DNA of 64,000 nucleotides from Iningainema tapete BLCC-T55 (GCF_014698965.1 NZ_JACXAE010000046.1:85097-149096), one strand, 5' to 3'. Positions 9,373 to 17,546 are shown, counted from the stretch's first letter. Notes: generated from the letters alone by a model not told the origin. Program-made: numbers and translations.

Positions 9373-10338
9373 TTATTCGCCGCTCACACGCAACACGATT
9401 TTGCCTAGATAATGCTTTTTCATCGCTGACTGCGCTTGCGCGGCTTCTTCAAGCGGAAACGTCTGCGCGATGCGAACTTGAAACTCACCGATGCTCACCA
9501 ATCGGTTGAGTCGCTCGAACAACATCGGGTCAGCAAAGCCATCTACCTTCTTGAGTTCCACACCGTCGGGCGCTTTGGGTTCGGGCATAACGCCATTAGG
9601 AAAGGTGATGATTCCGCCCTGTCGCACCAAACTCAGCGTGGATTGAATCTCATCGCCGCCCACCAGTACCAGCGCAGCATCGAAGCCGTCAGGTGCAAAG
9701 GCGCGGGCGCGTTGTACAACGTCGTCGCTGCGTCCGTCTACCGCTTCATCAGCACCCAACTGCTTAGCCAACTCTACGCCATCTGTGCCCGATGCGATGG
9801 CGAAAACACTTGCGCCCATGCGCCTAGCTAGTTGAAGCGCGACGTGACCGACACCGCCGCTCGCGCCCCACAGCATCAATTTGGTCTGGTCGCCCGTCTC
9901 TAGCGCCTCCAAATTGCGTAGCGCCGTCGCACCGGCAATGGGCAGTCCACCCGCCATCAACATATCAAGACCATCGGGCATTGGTGCAACAGTCTTTTCG
10001 GATACGACGACGTATTGGGCATAGCTACCGCCCTTGTCGTTCATAAAGCTCTGTGCGTAAACGTGATCGCCGACGGCAAAACGCTCAACACCGTCACCGA
10101 CAGCAGCAATGGTACCCGCACATTCGCCGCCCAGCACACGCGGAAAGTGGACTTTGTTATACACCAGATCACCTTCACGCTCCATCGCGTCCCAGATGCC
10201 AACTCCAGCGATCTCGATGCGAATCAAAACTTCGCCTGCGTCCACCGTAGGTACGGGTAAGGTGTGCAAAGTCAACTTGTCAGGGCCGCCGAACTCACCC
10301 ACAGCCATTGCTTTCATTTGTTGGGGAGTATTTTGCAT
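9373..10338 (-). CDS. Zinc-independent NADP-dependent MDR oxidoreductase (quinone reductase type)
   Basis: A 321-residue medium-chain dehydrogenase/reductase. The N-terminal GroES-like fold (EVLIRIEIAGVGIWDAMEREG) lacks the zinc-binding Cys/His residues of alcohol dehydrogenases. The Rossmann nucleotide motif is seen as WGASGGVGHVALQLARRMGA, followed by the A-x-G-x-D-G-V-E-L-A-K-Q-L-G-A-D segment. Such enzymes reduce quinones or enones with NAD(P)H; the substrate is not evident. AGGAG about ten bases before the ATG supports the start. It is the last gene of a same-strand run with two aldo/keto reductases and an SDR, all likely to act on carbonyl compounds. Confidence 0.8.
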   Translation of the reverse strand: MQNTPQQMKAMAVGEFGGPDKLTLHTLPVPTVDAGEVLIRIEIAGVGIWDAMEREGDLVYNKVHFPRVLGGECAGTIAAVGDGVERFAVGDHVYAQSFMNDKGGSYAQYVVVSEKTVAPMPDGLDMLMAGGLPIAGATALRNLEALETGDQTKLMLWGASGGVGHVALQLARRMGASVFAIASGTDGVELAKQLGADEAVDGRSDDVVQRARAFAPDGFDAALVLVGGDEIQSTLSLVRQGGIITFPNGVMPEPKAPDGVELKKVDGFADPMLFERLNRLVSIGEFQVRIAQTFPLEEAAQAQSAMKKHYLGKIVLRVSGE

Positions 10339-10394
10339 TTCTTAGGTTCTCCTGTAATTACTTCAGCCCCTTGAAGGGCAAAAATTGTTTCGTT

Positions 10395-11273
10395 TCAACC
10401 TTTCGTTGTAGCGATCGCGTCCAAGTCGGCAATCGTTTGCGGTGGAAGTTGCAAATTTGCGGCTTTGAGATTCTCGTGCAGATGCTCAACCGATGAGGTT
10501 CCCGGAATCAGCAAGATGTTGTCCGAGCGCTGCAACAGCCACGCCAGCGCAACTTGCATCTTGGTGGCTCCGACCGAAGCGGCTACCGTGTCCAGCGTCG
10601 AGGACTGAAGCGGGTTGAAGCCGCCGAGCGGAAAGAACGGCACGTAGGCGATGCCCTTTCCCGCCAGATCATCGACTAGCGCGTCGTCGTCGCGGTGGGC
10701 GAGGTTGTACTGGTTCTGTACACAGACCACTGGTGCGATCGCACGCGCTTCCTCGACCTGCGCCGCCGTCACATTGCTAAGTCCCAGGTGCCGGATCAGC
10801 CCCTGCTGCTGCATCTTGGCGAGCGCGGTGAATTGCTCTGCAATCGACCCCTCGTTCGGTTCCTCCCCCCATCGGCGCAGGTTGACGACATCGAGCACGT
10901 CAACCCCCAGGTTGCTCAGGTTGTCGTGTACCGCTTGGCGAAGCTCGGTCGGACTCTGCGCTGGATTCCACGATGCGTCCGCGCCGCGCACCGCGCCCAC
11001 TTTGGTGACGATCACCAGATCTTCAGGATACGGGTGCAGTGCTTGTCGAATGATCTGATTGGTAACATGCGGACCGTAGAAGTCACTGGTGTCGATGTGA
11101 TTGATGCCGAGTGCGATCGCTTCGCGCAGAACGGCAACGGCAGCATCCACGTTGCGCGGCGGTCCCCAAACACCCGATCCAGCAAGTTGCATCGCACCAT
11201 AGCCCATCCGCTTCAGAGTAAAAGAAGTGCCTGGGAGCGTGAAACTACCGCCAAGGTTTACTTGAGCAATCAT
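10395..11273 (-). CDS. Aldo/keto reductase
   Basis: A 292-residue NADPH-dependent aldo/keto reductase with a TIM-barrel fold. The catalytic tetrad can be traced: Asp and Tyr in HIDTSDFYGPHVTN, Lys in LVIVTKVG, and the position normally held by His in DVLDVVNLRRWG, where the usual L-x-x-H is replaced by L-R-R-W, an atypical feature of one AKR subgroup. The NADPH phosphate-binding end is IPGTSSVEHLHENLKA. A good ribosome site (AGGAGG, nine bases) precedes the ATG. The region is GC-rich compared with its neighbours. It belongs to the oxidoreductase run that ends at 9373. Confidence 0.83.
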   Translation of the reverse strand: MIAQVNLGGSFTLPGTSFTLKRMGYGAMQLAGSGVWGPPRNVDAAVAVLREAIALGINHIDTSDFYGPHVTNQIIRQALHPYPEDLVIVTKVGAVRGADASWNPAQSPTELRQAVHDNLSNLGVDVLDVVNLRRWGEEPNEGSIAEQFTALAKMQQQGLIRHLGLSNVTAAQVEEARAIAPVVCVQNQYNLAHRDDDALVDDLAGKGIAYVPFFPLGGFNPLQSSTLDTVAASVGATKMQVALAWLLQRSDNILLIPGTSSVEHLHENLKAANLQLPPQTIADLDAIATTKG

Positions 11274-11401
11274 GTTTTTGTTCCTCCTAGATGTTTATCG
11301 GTTTGTGAAGATCTCAATGACTTGCAGTGGTAATGCCCACCTTCAACTGCTCCATGTTCCAGCGATCTGTATAGCGAACTCCATTAATAAACAATTGGCG
11401 C

Positions 11402-12136
11402 TTAACCGCTCTGCCCGAGCGGTCGAACAACGATCTCATTGACATCCACATCTTTTGGCTGCTCGATCGCAAAAGCAATTGCACGAGCGATCGCATCTGC
11501 CGAGATAACGGATTTGCGAAATTCTGCCGTCCACTGGGCCGCTTCAGCATCGCTGATTGTGTTAGACAGTTCAGATTCGGTATTTCCCGGCGAGATAATC
11601 GTCACCCGAATATCCGGAGATTCCTGCCGCAGTCCCTCCGAGATTGCCCAGACAGCATACTTTGTTGCACAATAAACCGCAGCAGTAGGATAGACAGCAT
11701 GTCCTCCAATTGAGGATAGATTCACAAATTGCCCGGATTGCTGCTGCTTGAAAGTGGGAAGGGCAGCAGCGATGCCGTGAAGCACACCACGAATATTCAC
11801 ATCAATCATGCGGTTCCAATCGTCAATCTTCAACACCTCCAGCTTGGAGAGCGGCATCAAGCCTGCATTATTTACCATCACATCAATGCGACCAAACTTA
11901 TCCTTTGCAAACCCCACAAAAGCTTGCACGTCTTCAAGGTTAGTTACGTCAAGGGCGCGGTATTCTGCTGAACCCCCTTGAGCGCGGATTTCAGAGACGA
12001 TCGCTTCGAGTCTATCAGTCCGCCTTGCCCCCAACACAACCTGTAAACCCTTGTGAGCGAGTAACCTAGCGGTGGCTTCACCAATGCCACTGCTAGCTCC
12101 AGTGATGGCAATGACTTTTTTTTCAAAGTTGAACAT
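11402..12136 (-). CDS. Short-chain dehydrogenase/reductase (YdfG-like)
   Basis: A classical SDR of about 244 residues: the cofactor motif T-G-A-S-S-G-I-G at the N-terminus, the N-N-A-G motif in MVNNAGLMP, the catalytic Ser in LSSIGG, and the Y-x-x-x-K pair in YCATK. It should act as an NADP-dependent reductase; the substrate is unknown. The frame opens with a TTG at 12145 that directly follows the stop of the upstream aldo/keto reductase, but I prefer the ATG at 12136 (MFNFEKKVIAITGASSGIG). Either way the spacing shows one operon with the gene at 12146-13129. Confidence 0.85.
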   Translation of the reverse strand: MFNFEKKVIAITGASSGIGEATARLLAHKGLQVVLGARRTDRLEAIVSEIRAQGGSAEYRALDVTNLEDVQAFVGFAKDKFGRIDVMVNNAGLMPLSKLEVLKIDDWNRMIDVNIRGVLHGIAAALPTFKQQQSGQFVNLSSIGGHAVYPTAAVYCATKYAVWAISEGLRQESPDIRVTIISPGNTESELSNTISDAEAAQWTAEFRKSVISADAIARAIAFAIEQPKDVDVNEIVVRPLGQSG

Positions 12137-12145
12137 ATTGACCAA

Positions 12146-13129
12146 TTAATGATTGAGCGCTTTCATTTGCTGTTCAGCATAGCGAGAGCCGACAGCGACT
12201 CCTTTGGGAGCAACCGCTTCAATTCGGCTCAACTCTTCAGAAGTCAGTACGATCTCAGTTGCGGCAATGTTTTCTTCCAGGTAGCTCCGCCGCTTCGTAC
12301 CCGGAATCGGCACAATGTCATTGCCTTGAGCTAATAACCATGCCAAGGCAAGTTGGCTTGGTGTCACGCCTTTTTCTTTCGCGATCGCTTTCACCTGTTC
12401 TACCAGTTCCAGATTCTTGTAGAAATTCTCGCCTTGAAATCGCGGTGAATTTCTGCGATAATCATCTTCAGCGAAGTCTTCTGGGCTGGTAAAATGTCCA
12501 GAGAGAAATCCCCGACCGAGCGGGCTGTAAGCCACGTAGCCAATACCTAACTCGCGCACGGTTGGCAAAAGCTCATCTTCTGGATCGCGGCTCCACAGGG
12601 AGTATTCTGTTTGTAGAGCAGTAATCGGGTGAACTGCATGCGCCCGTCGGATCGTGGTGGGAGCTGCTTCGGACATACCCAGATAGCGGACTTTGCCTTG
12701 CTGCACCAGTTCTGCCATCGCCCCGATGGTTTCTTCGATTGGCACTGTTGGATCAACACGATGCTGATAGTAAAGGTCAATTACATCAACTCCCAAGCGT
12801 TGCAATGACGCATCACACGCTTGATGGACGTATTCTGGTTTGCCGCTCACGCCCAAAAACTGACCATCGTTGCCACGGACATTACCGAATTTTGTGGCTA
12901 GTACAACTTGATCTCGACGATCGCGGATTGCTCTGCCCACCAATTGTTCATTCGTGAAGGGACCGTACATATCAGCAGTATCCAGCAGCGTCACACCAAG
13001 TTCTAAAGCACGGTGAATTGTGGCGATCGATTCTTGGTCATCACGCCCCGCATAGAACTCAGACATGCCCATGCAGCCTAGTCCTAGTTCTGAAACTACC
13101 AGTTCTTTGCCAAGTTGACGTGTTTTCAT
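12146..13129 (-). CDS. Aldo/keto reductase (YakC/AKR13-like)
   Basis: A 327-residue aldo/keto reductase. The N-terminus [26 protein letters not shown] is typical of this subgroup. Catalytic residues: Asp and Tyr in [16 protein letters not shown], Lys in [10 protein letters not shown], His in [10 protein letters not shown]. The nucleotide-binding end is [18 protein letters not shown]. It is the first gene of the minus-strand oxidoreductase run, with AGGAG seven bases before the ATG, and lies opposite a divergent AraC-type regulator, an arrangement commonly seen when the regulator controls the reductase. Confidence 0.87.
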   Translation of the reverse strand: MKTRQLGKELVVSELGLGCMGMSEFYAGRDDQESIATIHRALELGVTLLDTADMYGPFTNEQLVGRAIRDRRDQVVLATKFGNVRGNDGQFLGVSGKPEYVHQACDASLQRLGVDVIDLYYQHRVDPTVPIEETIGAMAELVQQGKVRYLGMSEAAPTTIRRAHAVHPITALQTEYSLWSRDPEDELLPTVRELGIGYVAYSPLGRGFLSGHFTSPEDFAEDDYRRNSPRFQGENFYKNLELVEQVKAIAKEKGVTPSQLALAWLLAQGNDIVPIPGTKRRSYLEENIAATEIVLTSEELSRIEAVAPKGVAVGSRYAEQQMKALNH

Positions 13130-13258
13130 TCAAATTCTCCTGATTTAACTTTCAATTTTCAGTCTTATTTGGTGGCATGGGTTTATCGTAAGCTTGATTA
13201 ACTTTTGCTTAAATACATAAACCTCGCAGATGATTGCCTAATTCTCTCAAGCAAGGTG

Positions 13259-13286
13259 TTGGTAAGGGAGAAATCTTTCTTATAAT
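13259..13286 (+). promoter_or_regulatory. Candidate sigma70-type promoter of the AraC regulator
   Basis: TTGGTA at 13259-13264, a 16-base spacer, then a perfect TATAAT at 13281-13286, 33 bases before the ATG at 13320. The 190-bp divergent spacer should also hold the promoter of the reductase gene at 13129. Confidence 0.5.
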
Positions 13287-13319
13287 GAGCGTAGGAGAAG
13301 GGTTAAAAAGGAACTCAGC

Positions 13320-14237
13320 ATGACGATGGAGACACTCTCGCACGAGGCAGCAATTGGCAAATGTGAAGAACTGGCGGCATTGGTCGAGCAGTATACTGAT
13401 AGCAAGGGAAACGGTGTTCATGGAACTGCGATCGCTCCGTTAGTCTTCGTGCGAGAATGTAATACTTCCATAGCAACGCATGATGTCAGCGAACCGCTGC
13501 TCGTCATTGTGGTACAGGGTAAAAAAGAAGTGTTGCTAAATGAAGAAATTTATCGGTACGGCATCGCTCAGTATCTAGTTGTATCGGTGGATTTGCCGCT
13601 GAAGGGATGTGTGATCGACGCAACCCCCGATCAACCTTATCTAGGATTTAAGCTCAAGCTAGATCCTGCCCAACTCTGTGAAATCATTGCGCAAACGAAC
13701 CCAGGCATCAGTCAGAAAGAATCAGTGAGGGGCTGTTTCATCAGCGATGCCAAGCCATCGTTGATTGATTGCGCCATCCGGCTGACAAAGCTTTTAGAGA
13801 CACCGCAGGATATCCCGTTTCTAGCACCGATGATCGTGCGTGAAATCTATTACCGTCTGCTGGTGGGTGAGCAAGGCGAAGCGGTTCGTCAGATTGCCAC
13901 TTCTGGCAGCAATATGCAGCGCATCGCTGAAGCAATTAAACAGATCAAAGCAGATTTTACGAAGCCGTTGCGGATTGAAGATTTGGCAGAGCAAGCGAAT
14001 ATGTCTGCTTCATCGTTCCACCGCCACTTCAAGGCAGTCACCTCGATGAGTCCGCTGCAATATCAAAAACAATTGAGACTGTTGAGCGCGCGTCAAATAA
14101 TGCTTGCTGAGAATGTTGATGCAACTCAGGCGGCTTATCAGGTTGGGTATGAGAGTACTTCGCAGTTCAGCCGCGAATATTCCCGCATGTTTGGTGCGCC
14201 GCCCATCAGGGATATTGAACGGTTACGGGTAGCCTGA
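13320..14237 (+). CDS. AraC-family transcriptional regulator with AraC_N domain
   Basis: A 305-residue regulator. Residues about 30-190 match the AraC_N ligand-sensing type (HDVSEPLLVIVVQGKKEVLLNEEIYRYG and Y-L-V-V-S-V-D-L-P), and the C-terminal about 100 residues form the double helix-turn-helix (RIEDLAEQANMSASSFHRHF, then Q-A-A-Y-Q-V-G-Y-E-S-T-S-Q-F-S-R-E-Y). Regulators of this subfamily often lie divergent to aldo/keto reductase or SDR genes and control them; that arrangement is present here. AAAGGA seven bases before the ATG supports the start, so the reading MTMETLSHEAA is likely correct. Confidence 0.88.
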   Translation: MTMETLSHEAAIGKCEELAALVEQYTDSKGNGVHGTAIAPLVFVRECNTSIATHDVSEPLLVIVVQGKKEVLLNEEIYRYGIAQYLVVSVDLPLKGCVIDATPDQPYLGFKLKLDPAQLCEIIAQTNPGISQKESVRGCFISDAKPSLIDCAIRLTKLLETPQDIPFLAPMIVREIYYRLLVGEQGEAVRQIATSGSNMQRIAEAIKQIKADFTKPLRIEDLAEQANMSASSFHRHFKAVTSMSPLQYQKQLRLLSARQIMLAENVDATQAAYQVGYESTSQFSREYSRMFGAPPIRDIERLRVA

Positions 14238-14394
14238 AGATCGCCGCAGAAAACCACGAAACATGGTAACGCTGATGCGATAATGTTGCTCTAGATCTAT
14301 TGTGCTAGCCAAAAAATGCGATCGCTACGTAATACGTAATATTAATAATGCGCTATCATTAGGGTATTGTCTGTCCATTCTAAGTTAAATCTTC

Positions 14395-14673
14395 ATGCAG
14401 TTTGAGTGGGACGAAGCGAAAAACCTCAAAAACATTCGTAAACATCGAATTGACTTCGCAGACGTTCCTGAAATGTTCAACAATCCAATGTTGATCGAAC
14501 TGGATGATCGGTTTGATTATGGTGAAGACCGTTTGGTTGGTATCGGGTTTCTCGGTAATGGCGTGGCGGTAGTCGTTTGGACAGAACGGGCAGAAAACGT
14601 GATTCGGATTATCTCGGCACGACGGGCAAATCGCTATGAACAGCAACGACTCGAAGAATACCTCTCGTACTGA
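14395..14673 (+). CDS. brnT: BrnT family toxin
   Basis: A 92-residue protein that begins MQFEWDEAKNLKNIRKHRIDF, the typical opening of BrnT (F-x-W-D-x-x-K-x-x-x-N-x-x-K-H-x-I-x-F), followed by a compact beta core and the C-terminal I-R-I-I-S-A-R-R-A motif. BrnT is a type II toxin with a RelE-like fold that cleaves RNA and stops translation; the conserved Arg and His residues of this family are present. The antitoxin gene follows with a 38-base overlap, in the usual toxin-first order of the BrnT/BrnA system. Confidence 0.88.
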   Translation: MQFEWDEAKNLKNIRKHRIDFADVPEMFNNPMLIELDDRFDYGEDRLVGIGFLGNGVAVVVWTERAENVIRIISARRANRYEQQRLEEYLSY

Positions 14674-14905
14674 TTGGGCAGCATTGGAGGCAATGACAGA
14701 TGACGACATTGATTACTCCGACATTCCACCCTTGACGGATGAGTTTTTCCAGAATGCAACGCTCAGAGTTCCAGCCACGCAAGCTCAAAACATGATTCAG
14801 CTTGATTCAGATGTAATGGCGTGGTTTCGCTCGCAAGGCAGAGATTACAAAGAGTTGATTCACTCGGTGCTGCGTTACCACATTGAGACAAATTCTCAAA
14901 TCTAA
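14636..14905 (+). CDS. brnA: BrnA family antitoxin
   Basis: An 89-residue protein with an acidic N-terminal region (TDDDIDYSDIPPLTDEFF), which should bind the BrnT toxin, and a C-terminal ribbon-helix-helix DNA-binding part (QLDSDVMAWFRSQGRDYKEL, then I-H-S-V-L-R-Y-H). BrnA neutralises BrnT and represses the operon. It overlaps brnT by 38 bases in another frame. Its stop codon lies exactly where a remnant related to the glycosyltransferase at 18693 begins. Confidence 0.85.
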   Translation: MNSNDSKNTSRTDWAALEAMTDDDIDYSDIPPLTDEFFQNATLRVPATQAQNMIQLDSDVMAWFRSQGRDYKELIHSVLRYHIETNSQI

Positions 14906-14983
14906 AATCTCCACATCAATAAATTTGATAGGGAACGCCTATGCGAGAATGTTGCTGTGAGTATATTTTACAAGTGGTTTGCC
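14904..14983 (-). pseudogene. Remnant of a GT-C glycosyltransferase 3' end
   Basis: About 80 bp align closely with 18705-18784, the 3' end of the complete glycosyltransferase gene. The minus-strand reading keeps the frame (SRIGVPYQIY against YRIGIPYQLYRCEDF) but has TGA where the intact gene has CGA. It starts right at the brnA stop. The rest of the spacer to 15386 holds a MITE at 15193-15297 and otherwise no gene that I can see. Confidence 0.7.
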
Positions 14984-15192
14984 TATAAATAGTTAACTCT
15001 TAACAGGGAACAGAAAAAAATTGTGTAATTAATTCTGTCTTATTACTTAAAAATAGCGAATACATAATGTCAGCTCTTTTGTGTTACAGTGCATAGTAAC
15101 TATAAGGATTTTTTTCAAATGGCATTGTAACCTAAAACTTTTAGAACCTCTTATGATATCATCAAGGCTTTAAAAGATAAGGCAAAAGAGTT

Positions 15193-15297
15193 ATACCAAT
15201 TCTCTCTATCGAGGCAACAAATCTGATCCCCCCAACCCCCCTTAAGAAGGGGGGGCGTGAGAGAGTCTTGTGTAGCCAGATTTTGGAGAAACGGTAT
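15193..15297. mobile_element. MITE-like element, class 1 copy B
   Basis: 105 bp with ends ATACCAATTCTCTCT and GGAGAAACGGTAT, a C-run/G-run hairpin in the middle, and TCTTGTGTAGCCAG near the right end, as in the copy at 5259-5361. It lies in the non-coding stretch upstream of the small gene at 15387. Confidence 0.7.
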
Positions 15298-15386
15298 TAA
15301 ATATATCTAAATGAGATATATTTAAACATTCTAAAAAATAGAATTGAGAAATTAATCAAACTTAACAATATTAAAGAGGCTTAATT

Positions 15387-15752
15387 ATGAAAACAGAACA
15401 CGAACGCGAACAATTAATCAAAGCTATCAATGTACTACTACACAGCGCTTATGACAGTACTCTAGATGAGATTTATGCATTATTAAAGCGGATAGAAACG
15501 GAAGAGGACGAAAACGATTTAAGAGCCTATAATGCTGCTAAAAGTGATGTAGAAAATAATAGTCTTATCTCATGGGAAGACATTAAAAAGGAAATTGCTC
15601 TTGTTTCAATCCCACAATTGCCTTTTACCTTAACCATCAGCAATCTTGTTGAAACATATTTACAGCAACGGCAGCAGCAAGCACAAGAAGTTCGCAAAAT
15701 GAACTTTGAGTTCGGTAACAGTGTAAGTCATTGTTTTAGTCCTTATATATAG
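15387..15752 (+). CDS. Antitoxin-like small protein, no cognate toxin seen
   Basis: A 121-residue protein that I recognise only in part. Residues about 1-70 are helical and acidic and end in S-W-E-D-I-K-K-E-I, which resembles the toxin-binding tail of RelB/Phd-like antitoxins (P-W-E-x-V-K-x-E-L). The last 50 residues (YLQQRQQQAQEV and FGNSVSHCFSPYI) do not look like a conserved domain and may be read-through into unrelated DNA after loss of a partner. AGAGG lies nine bases before the ATG. There is no toxin-like frame downstream before the XRE gene. Confidence 0.5.
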   Translation: MKTEHEREQLIKAINVLLHSAYDSTLDEIYALLKRIETEEDENDLRAYNAAKSDVENNSLISWEDIKKEIALVSIPQLPFTLTISNLVETYLQQRQQQAQEVRKMNFEFGNSVSHCFSPYI

Positions 15753-15851
15753 TGTTTGCGGTTTGAGGTTTGCAGTTGGTGTGGTTGCTTGGCGGTGTTT
15801 TCTTGCGCTTCACTGCGGTTCGTCTTGCGCTCACATTTCTAATATAAGCTT

Positions 15852-15946
15852 TACTACTCGATTATGCTAGTACTCGAATATCAATGTACTTAATGGAAGA
15901 TGTATAATTAGATAAATAACGCTGATACTCGTATAGTCGAGTAGTA
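15852..15946. promoter_or_regulatory. Repeated TACTCGA half-sites around a -10 box, likely operator of the XRE gene
   Basis: TACTACTCGA (15852-15861) and its exact inverse TCGAGTAGTA (15937-15946) flank a TATAAT at 15903-15908. Related half-sites TAGTACTCGA (15868-15877) and GATACTCGTA (15924-15933) lie inside. The pattern fits cooperative binding by the small XRE repressor encoded just downstream. Confidence 0.5.
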
Positions 15947-15977
15947 TGTTAGTATTTAATATGTCAACGTATTAGAT

Positions 15978-16193
15978 ATGAGTAAAATAATGTTTTGCAA
16001 ATTAAAACAATATATGGACGCGCAAGGATTAAACATAGCTCAACTATCTAGAGAGATAGGTGTTACTGAAAATGCTATACGCGGATACGTTAAAAATTCA
16101 TTTAGCCGTATTGACTGTCAAGTAGCTATTAAAATATGTGATTACTTTCAAGTAAATGTCGGTGAAATGTTTGTAATTAAGGAAAATGTGTAA
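15978..16193 (+). CDS. Small XRE-type helix-turn-helix regulator
   Basis: A 71-residue protein that is essentially one Cro/C1-type helix-turn-helix: LNIAQLSREIGVTENAIRGY forms helices 2 and 3, followed by the helix that contains D-C-Q-V-A-I-K-I-C-D-Y-F and the family ending V-N-V-G-E-M-F. The start may be the ATG at 15978 or the one at 15990 (MFCKLKQYMDAQGL). It is followed at short distance by a DUF6888/DUF6887 pair on the same strand and preceded by an array of inverted TACTCGA sites, so I infer that it represses its own small operon. Confidence 0.8.
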   Translation: MSKIMFCKLKQYMDAQGLNIAQLSREIGVTENAIRGYVKNSFSRIDCQVAIKICDYFQVNVGEMFVIKENV

Positions 16194-16256
16194 CTATGAC
16201 TAACGCAAACAACGGTAACAACAGTCAAGAAAATTAGCGCAATAATAAGGAGGTAA

Positions 16257-16439
16257 ATGAATCTAGTGCCAACAACAGAACAATTAAAAACTTTCTTTCG
16301 TATATGTGTACAAGCTAGTAATCTACTGAGAAATATTGAGTTGACAAGATACGAGACACGCTCACAACGAATCGTTGTTTTAGTAGGTTCAGAAATTCAA
16401 GTCGAAATTTTGAGTAACGGAGAGGAGATAATTCAATGA
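16257..16439 (+). CDS. DUF6888-like small protein
   Basis: A 60-residue protein with no known function. The pattern (a helical start with FFRICVQASNLLRNIELTRYE, then two beta strands RIVVLVGSEIQVEIL and the end N-G-E-E-I) resembles the short DUF6888 family, which in cyanobacteria is usually encoded just before a DUF6887 gene, as here. A strong AAGGAGG lies three bases before the ATG. Its stop overlaps the start of the next gene by ATGA. The paired, coupled arrangement behind an XRE gene looks like a toxin-antitoxin or regulatory module, but that is inference. Confidence 0.65.
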   Translation: MNLVPTTEQLKTFFRICVQASNLLRNIELTRYETRSQRIVVLVGSEIQVEILSNGEEIIQ

Positions 16440-16639
16440 GTGACACTAACTATCAACAATTAACAGAAGTTGAACTGAGAAATTATGTTAAACAACATCC
16501 TGAAGATGAGGACGCATTTCAACACTACCTTAATATTATGCGAGCAAAACCGGGTAGGGTTGTTGTTAGCACGGCAGAACAATCGTTAGCAGAATTTCAA
16601 AAGAGAATACAAGCACATGAGTATAAAAATCAAGCGTGA
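16436..16639 (+). CDS. DUF6887-like small protein
   Basis: A 67-residue acidic protein. The opening MSDTNYQQLTEVELRNYVKQ followed by H-P-E-D-E-D-A-F-Q-H-Y matches the DUF6887 pattern (L-T-x-x-E-L-R-x-Y-V-x-x-H-x-x-D-x-x-A). Its function is unknown. It is translationally coupled to the DUF6888-like gene by an ATGA overlap. A MITE follows about 17 bases after the stop. Confidence 0.65.
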   Translation: MSDTNYQQLTEVELRNYVKQHPEDEDAFQHYLNIMRAKPGRVVVSTAEQSLAEFQKRIQAHEYKNQA

Positions 16640-16655
16640 TGAACGTTAAGTGTTT

Positions 16656-16758
16656 ACTGTTTCACAATAACTATGATACAAAACAGACGGTGTAGAGACG
16701 CGCTGTTTGAAGTGTCTCTACAGGATTGATCTGTATTGTGATTAACGTGAAATGGGAT
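16656..16758 (-). mobile_element. MITE-like element, class 2 copy A
   Basis: Read on the minus strand it matches the copy at 17662-17753: ATCCCATTTCACGTTAATCA at one end and ATAGTTATTGTGAAACAGT at the other, with a GTAGAGAC...GTCTCTAC hairpin inside. It lies between convergent genes and reaches the stop codon of the dienelactone hydrolase gene. Confidence 0.75.
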
Positions 16759-17546
16759 TAAAGATGATTGTGAAAAAGTTCCAAAACCTGTTGCCATGCA
16801 TCGAGTGTAGCTTCTTGATTAAAACTTGGATGCTGTACTAAAAAGGGGTATTTATCAATGAATAATCCACCAAAAAATCCATGTCCTGTGTCATATCGAA
16901 ATACACGATGCTTGATTTGATGTTTCTGTAATTCTGCTTCGATTTTTTGGTTTTCTGACTGAGAAACTAATGCATCTTGCGTACCGAAAAAAGTATAGAT
17001 AGTGCCTTTGATTTCCTTGGTTCGATTCAGTGTTGGTATTTCTTCTCCATAACTAGAAGTTGTAATTCCACCACCGTAGAACGAAGCTGTGGCTTTGATA
17101 TCGGGTAAAGTTGCAGCCATATAAGCAACATGACCACCAAAACAAAAGCCAATGCAGCCAATAGAATCAGTTTTGACATTAGGTAAAGTTTTGAGATAGG
17201 AAATGGTAGCTTGAATATCGCTAAATATTTCCCAATATTTGACTTGTTGATAGTACTGTAGTCCCAATTGATAGGCTTCTGGACTGTAGCCTATATCTGG
17301 TTCACTAAATCCAAATTCAAAACCGGGAGCAATGCGTTGATACATCGCAGGTGCAATGGCGATATATCCTTGTTTAGCGATTAATTCGCTAATATCTCGA
17401 ATATTTTCATTCACACCAAAGATTTCGTGGAAAACGATAACTGCACCAAAGTTTTTCTCTTGTAATGGTTGCGCTAGGTAAGCATCAATTTGTAAATCTT
17501 GACTAGGTATTTTGACTCTTGTCGTATTAATTTCAATATTTGTCAT
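16758..17546 (-). CDS. Dienelactone hydrolase family protein
   Basis: A 262-residue alpha/beta hydrolase of the dienelactone hydrolase family. The nucleophile is the Cys in C-I-G-F-C-F-G-G, the acid is the Asp in F-G-T-Q-D-A-L-V, and the His is in Y-D-T-G-H-G-F-F; the Cys-Asp-His triad is the hallmark of this family. The early V-F-H-E-I-F-G-V-N motif also fits (the Glu takes part in activation of Cys). The biological substrate is unknown; no chlorocatechol pathway genes are nearby. The upstream AraC gene is on the same strand but separated by a MITE. Both ends of this gene are flanked by inverted copies of that MITE. Confidence 0.88.
   Translation of the reverse strand: MTNIEINTTRVKIPSQDLQIDAYLAQPLQEKNFGAVIVFHEIFGVNENIRDISELIAKQGYIAIAPAMYQRIAPGFEFGFSEPDIGYSPEAYQLGLQYYQQVKYWEIFSDIQATISYLKTLPNVKTDSIGCIGFCFGGHVAYMAATLPDIKATASFYGGGITTSSYGEEIPTLNRTKEIKGTIYTFFGTQDALVSQSENQKIEAELQKHQIKHRVFRYDTGHGFFGGLFIDKYPFLVQHPSFNQEATLDAWQQVLELFHNHL

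Noticed and set aside
11314..11550. 78-codon frame at the end of the SDR gene
   Set aside because: Mostly an out-of-frame reading of the SDR gene; the tail reads L-F-I-N-G-V-R-Y-T-D but too little is left to call a gene.
16197..16238. 13-codon open frame between the XRE gene and the DUF6888-like gene
   Set aside because: Rich in Asn and without support; could be a leader peptide, but nothing shows it.
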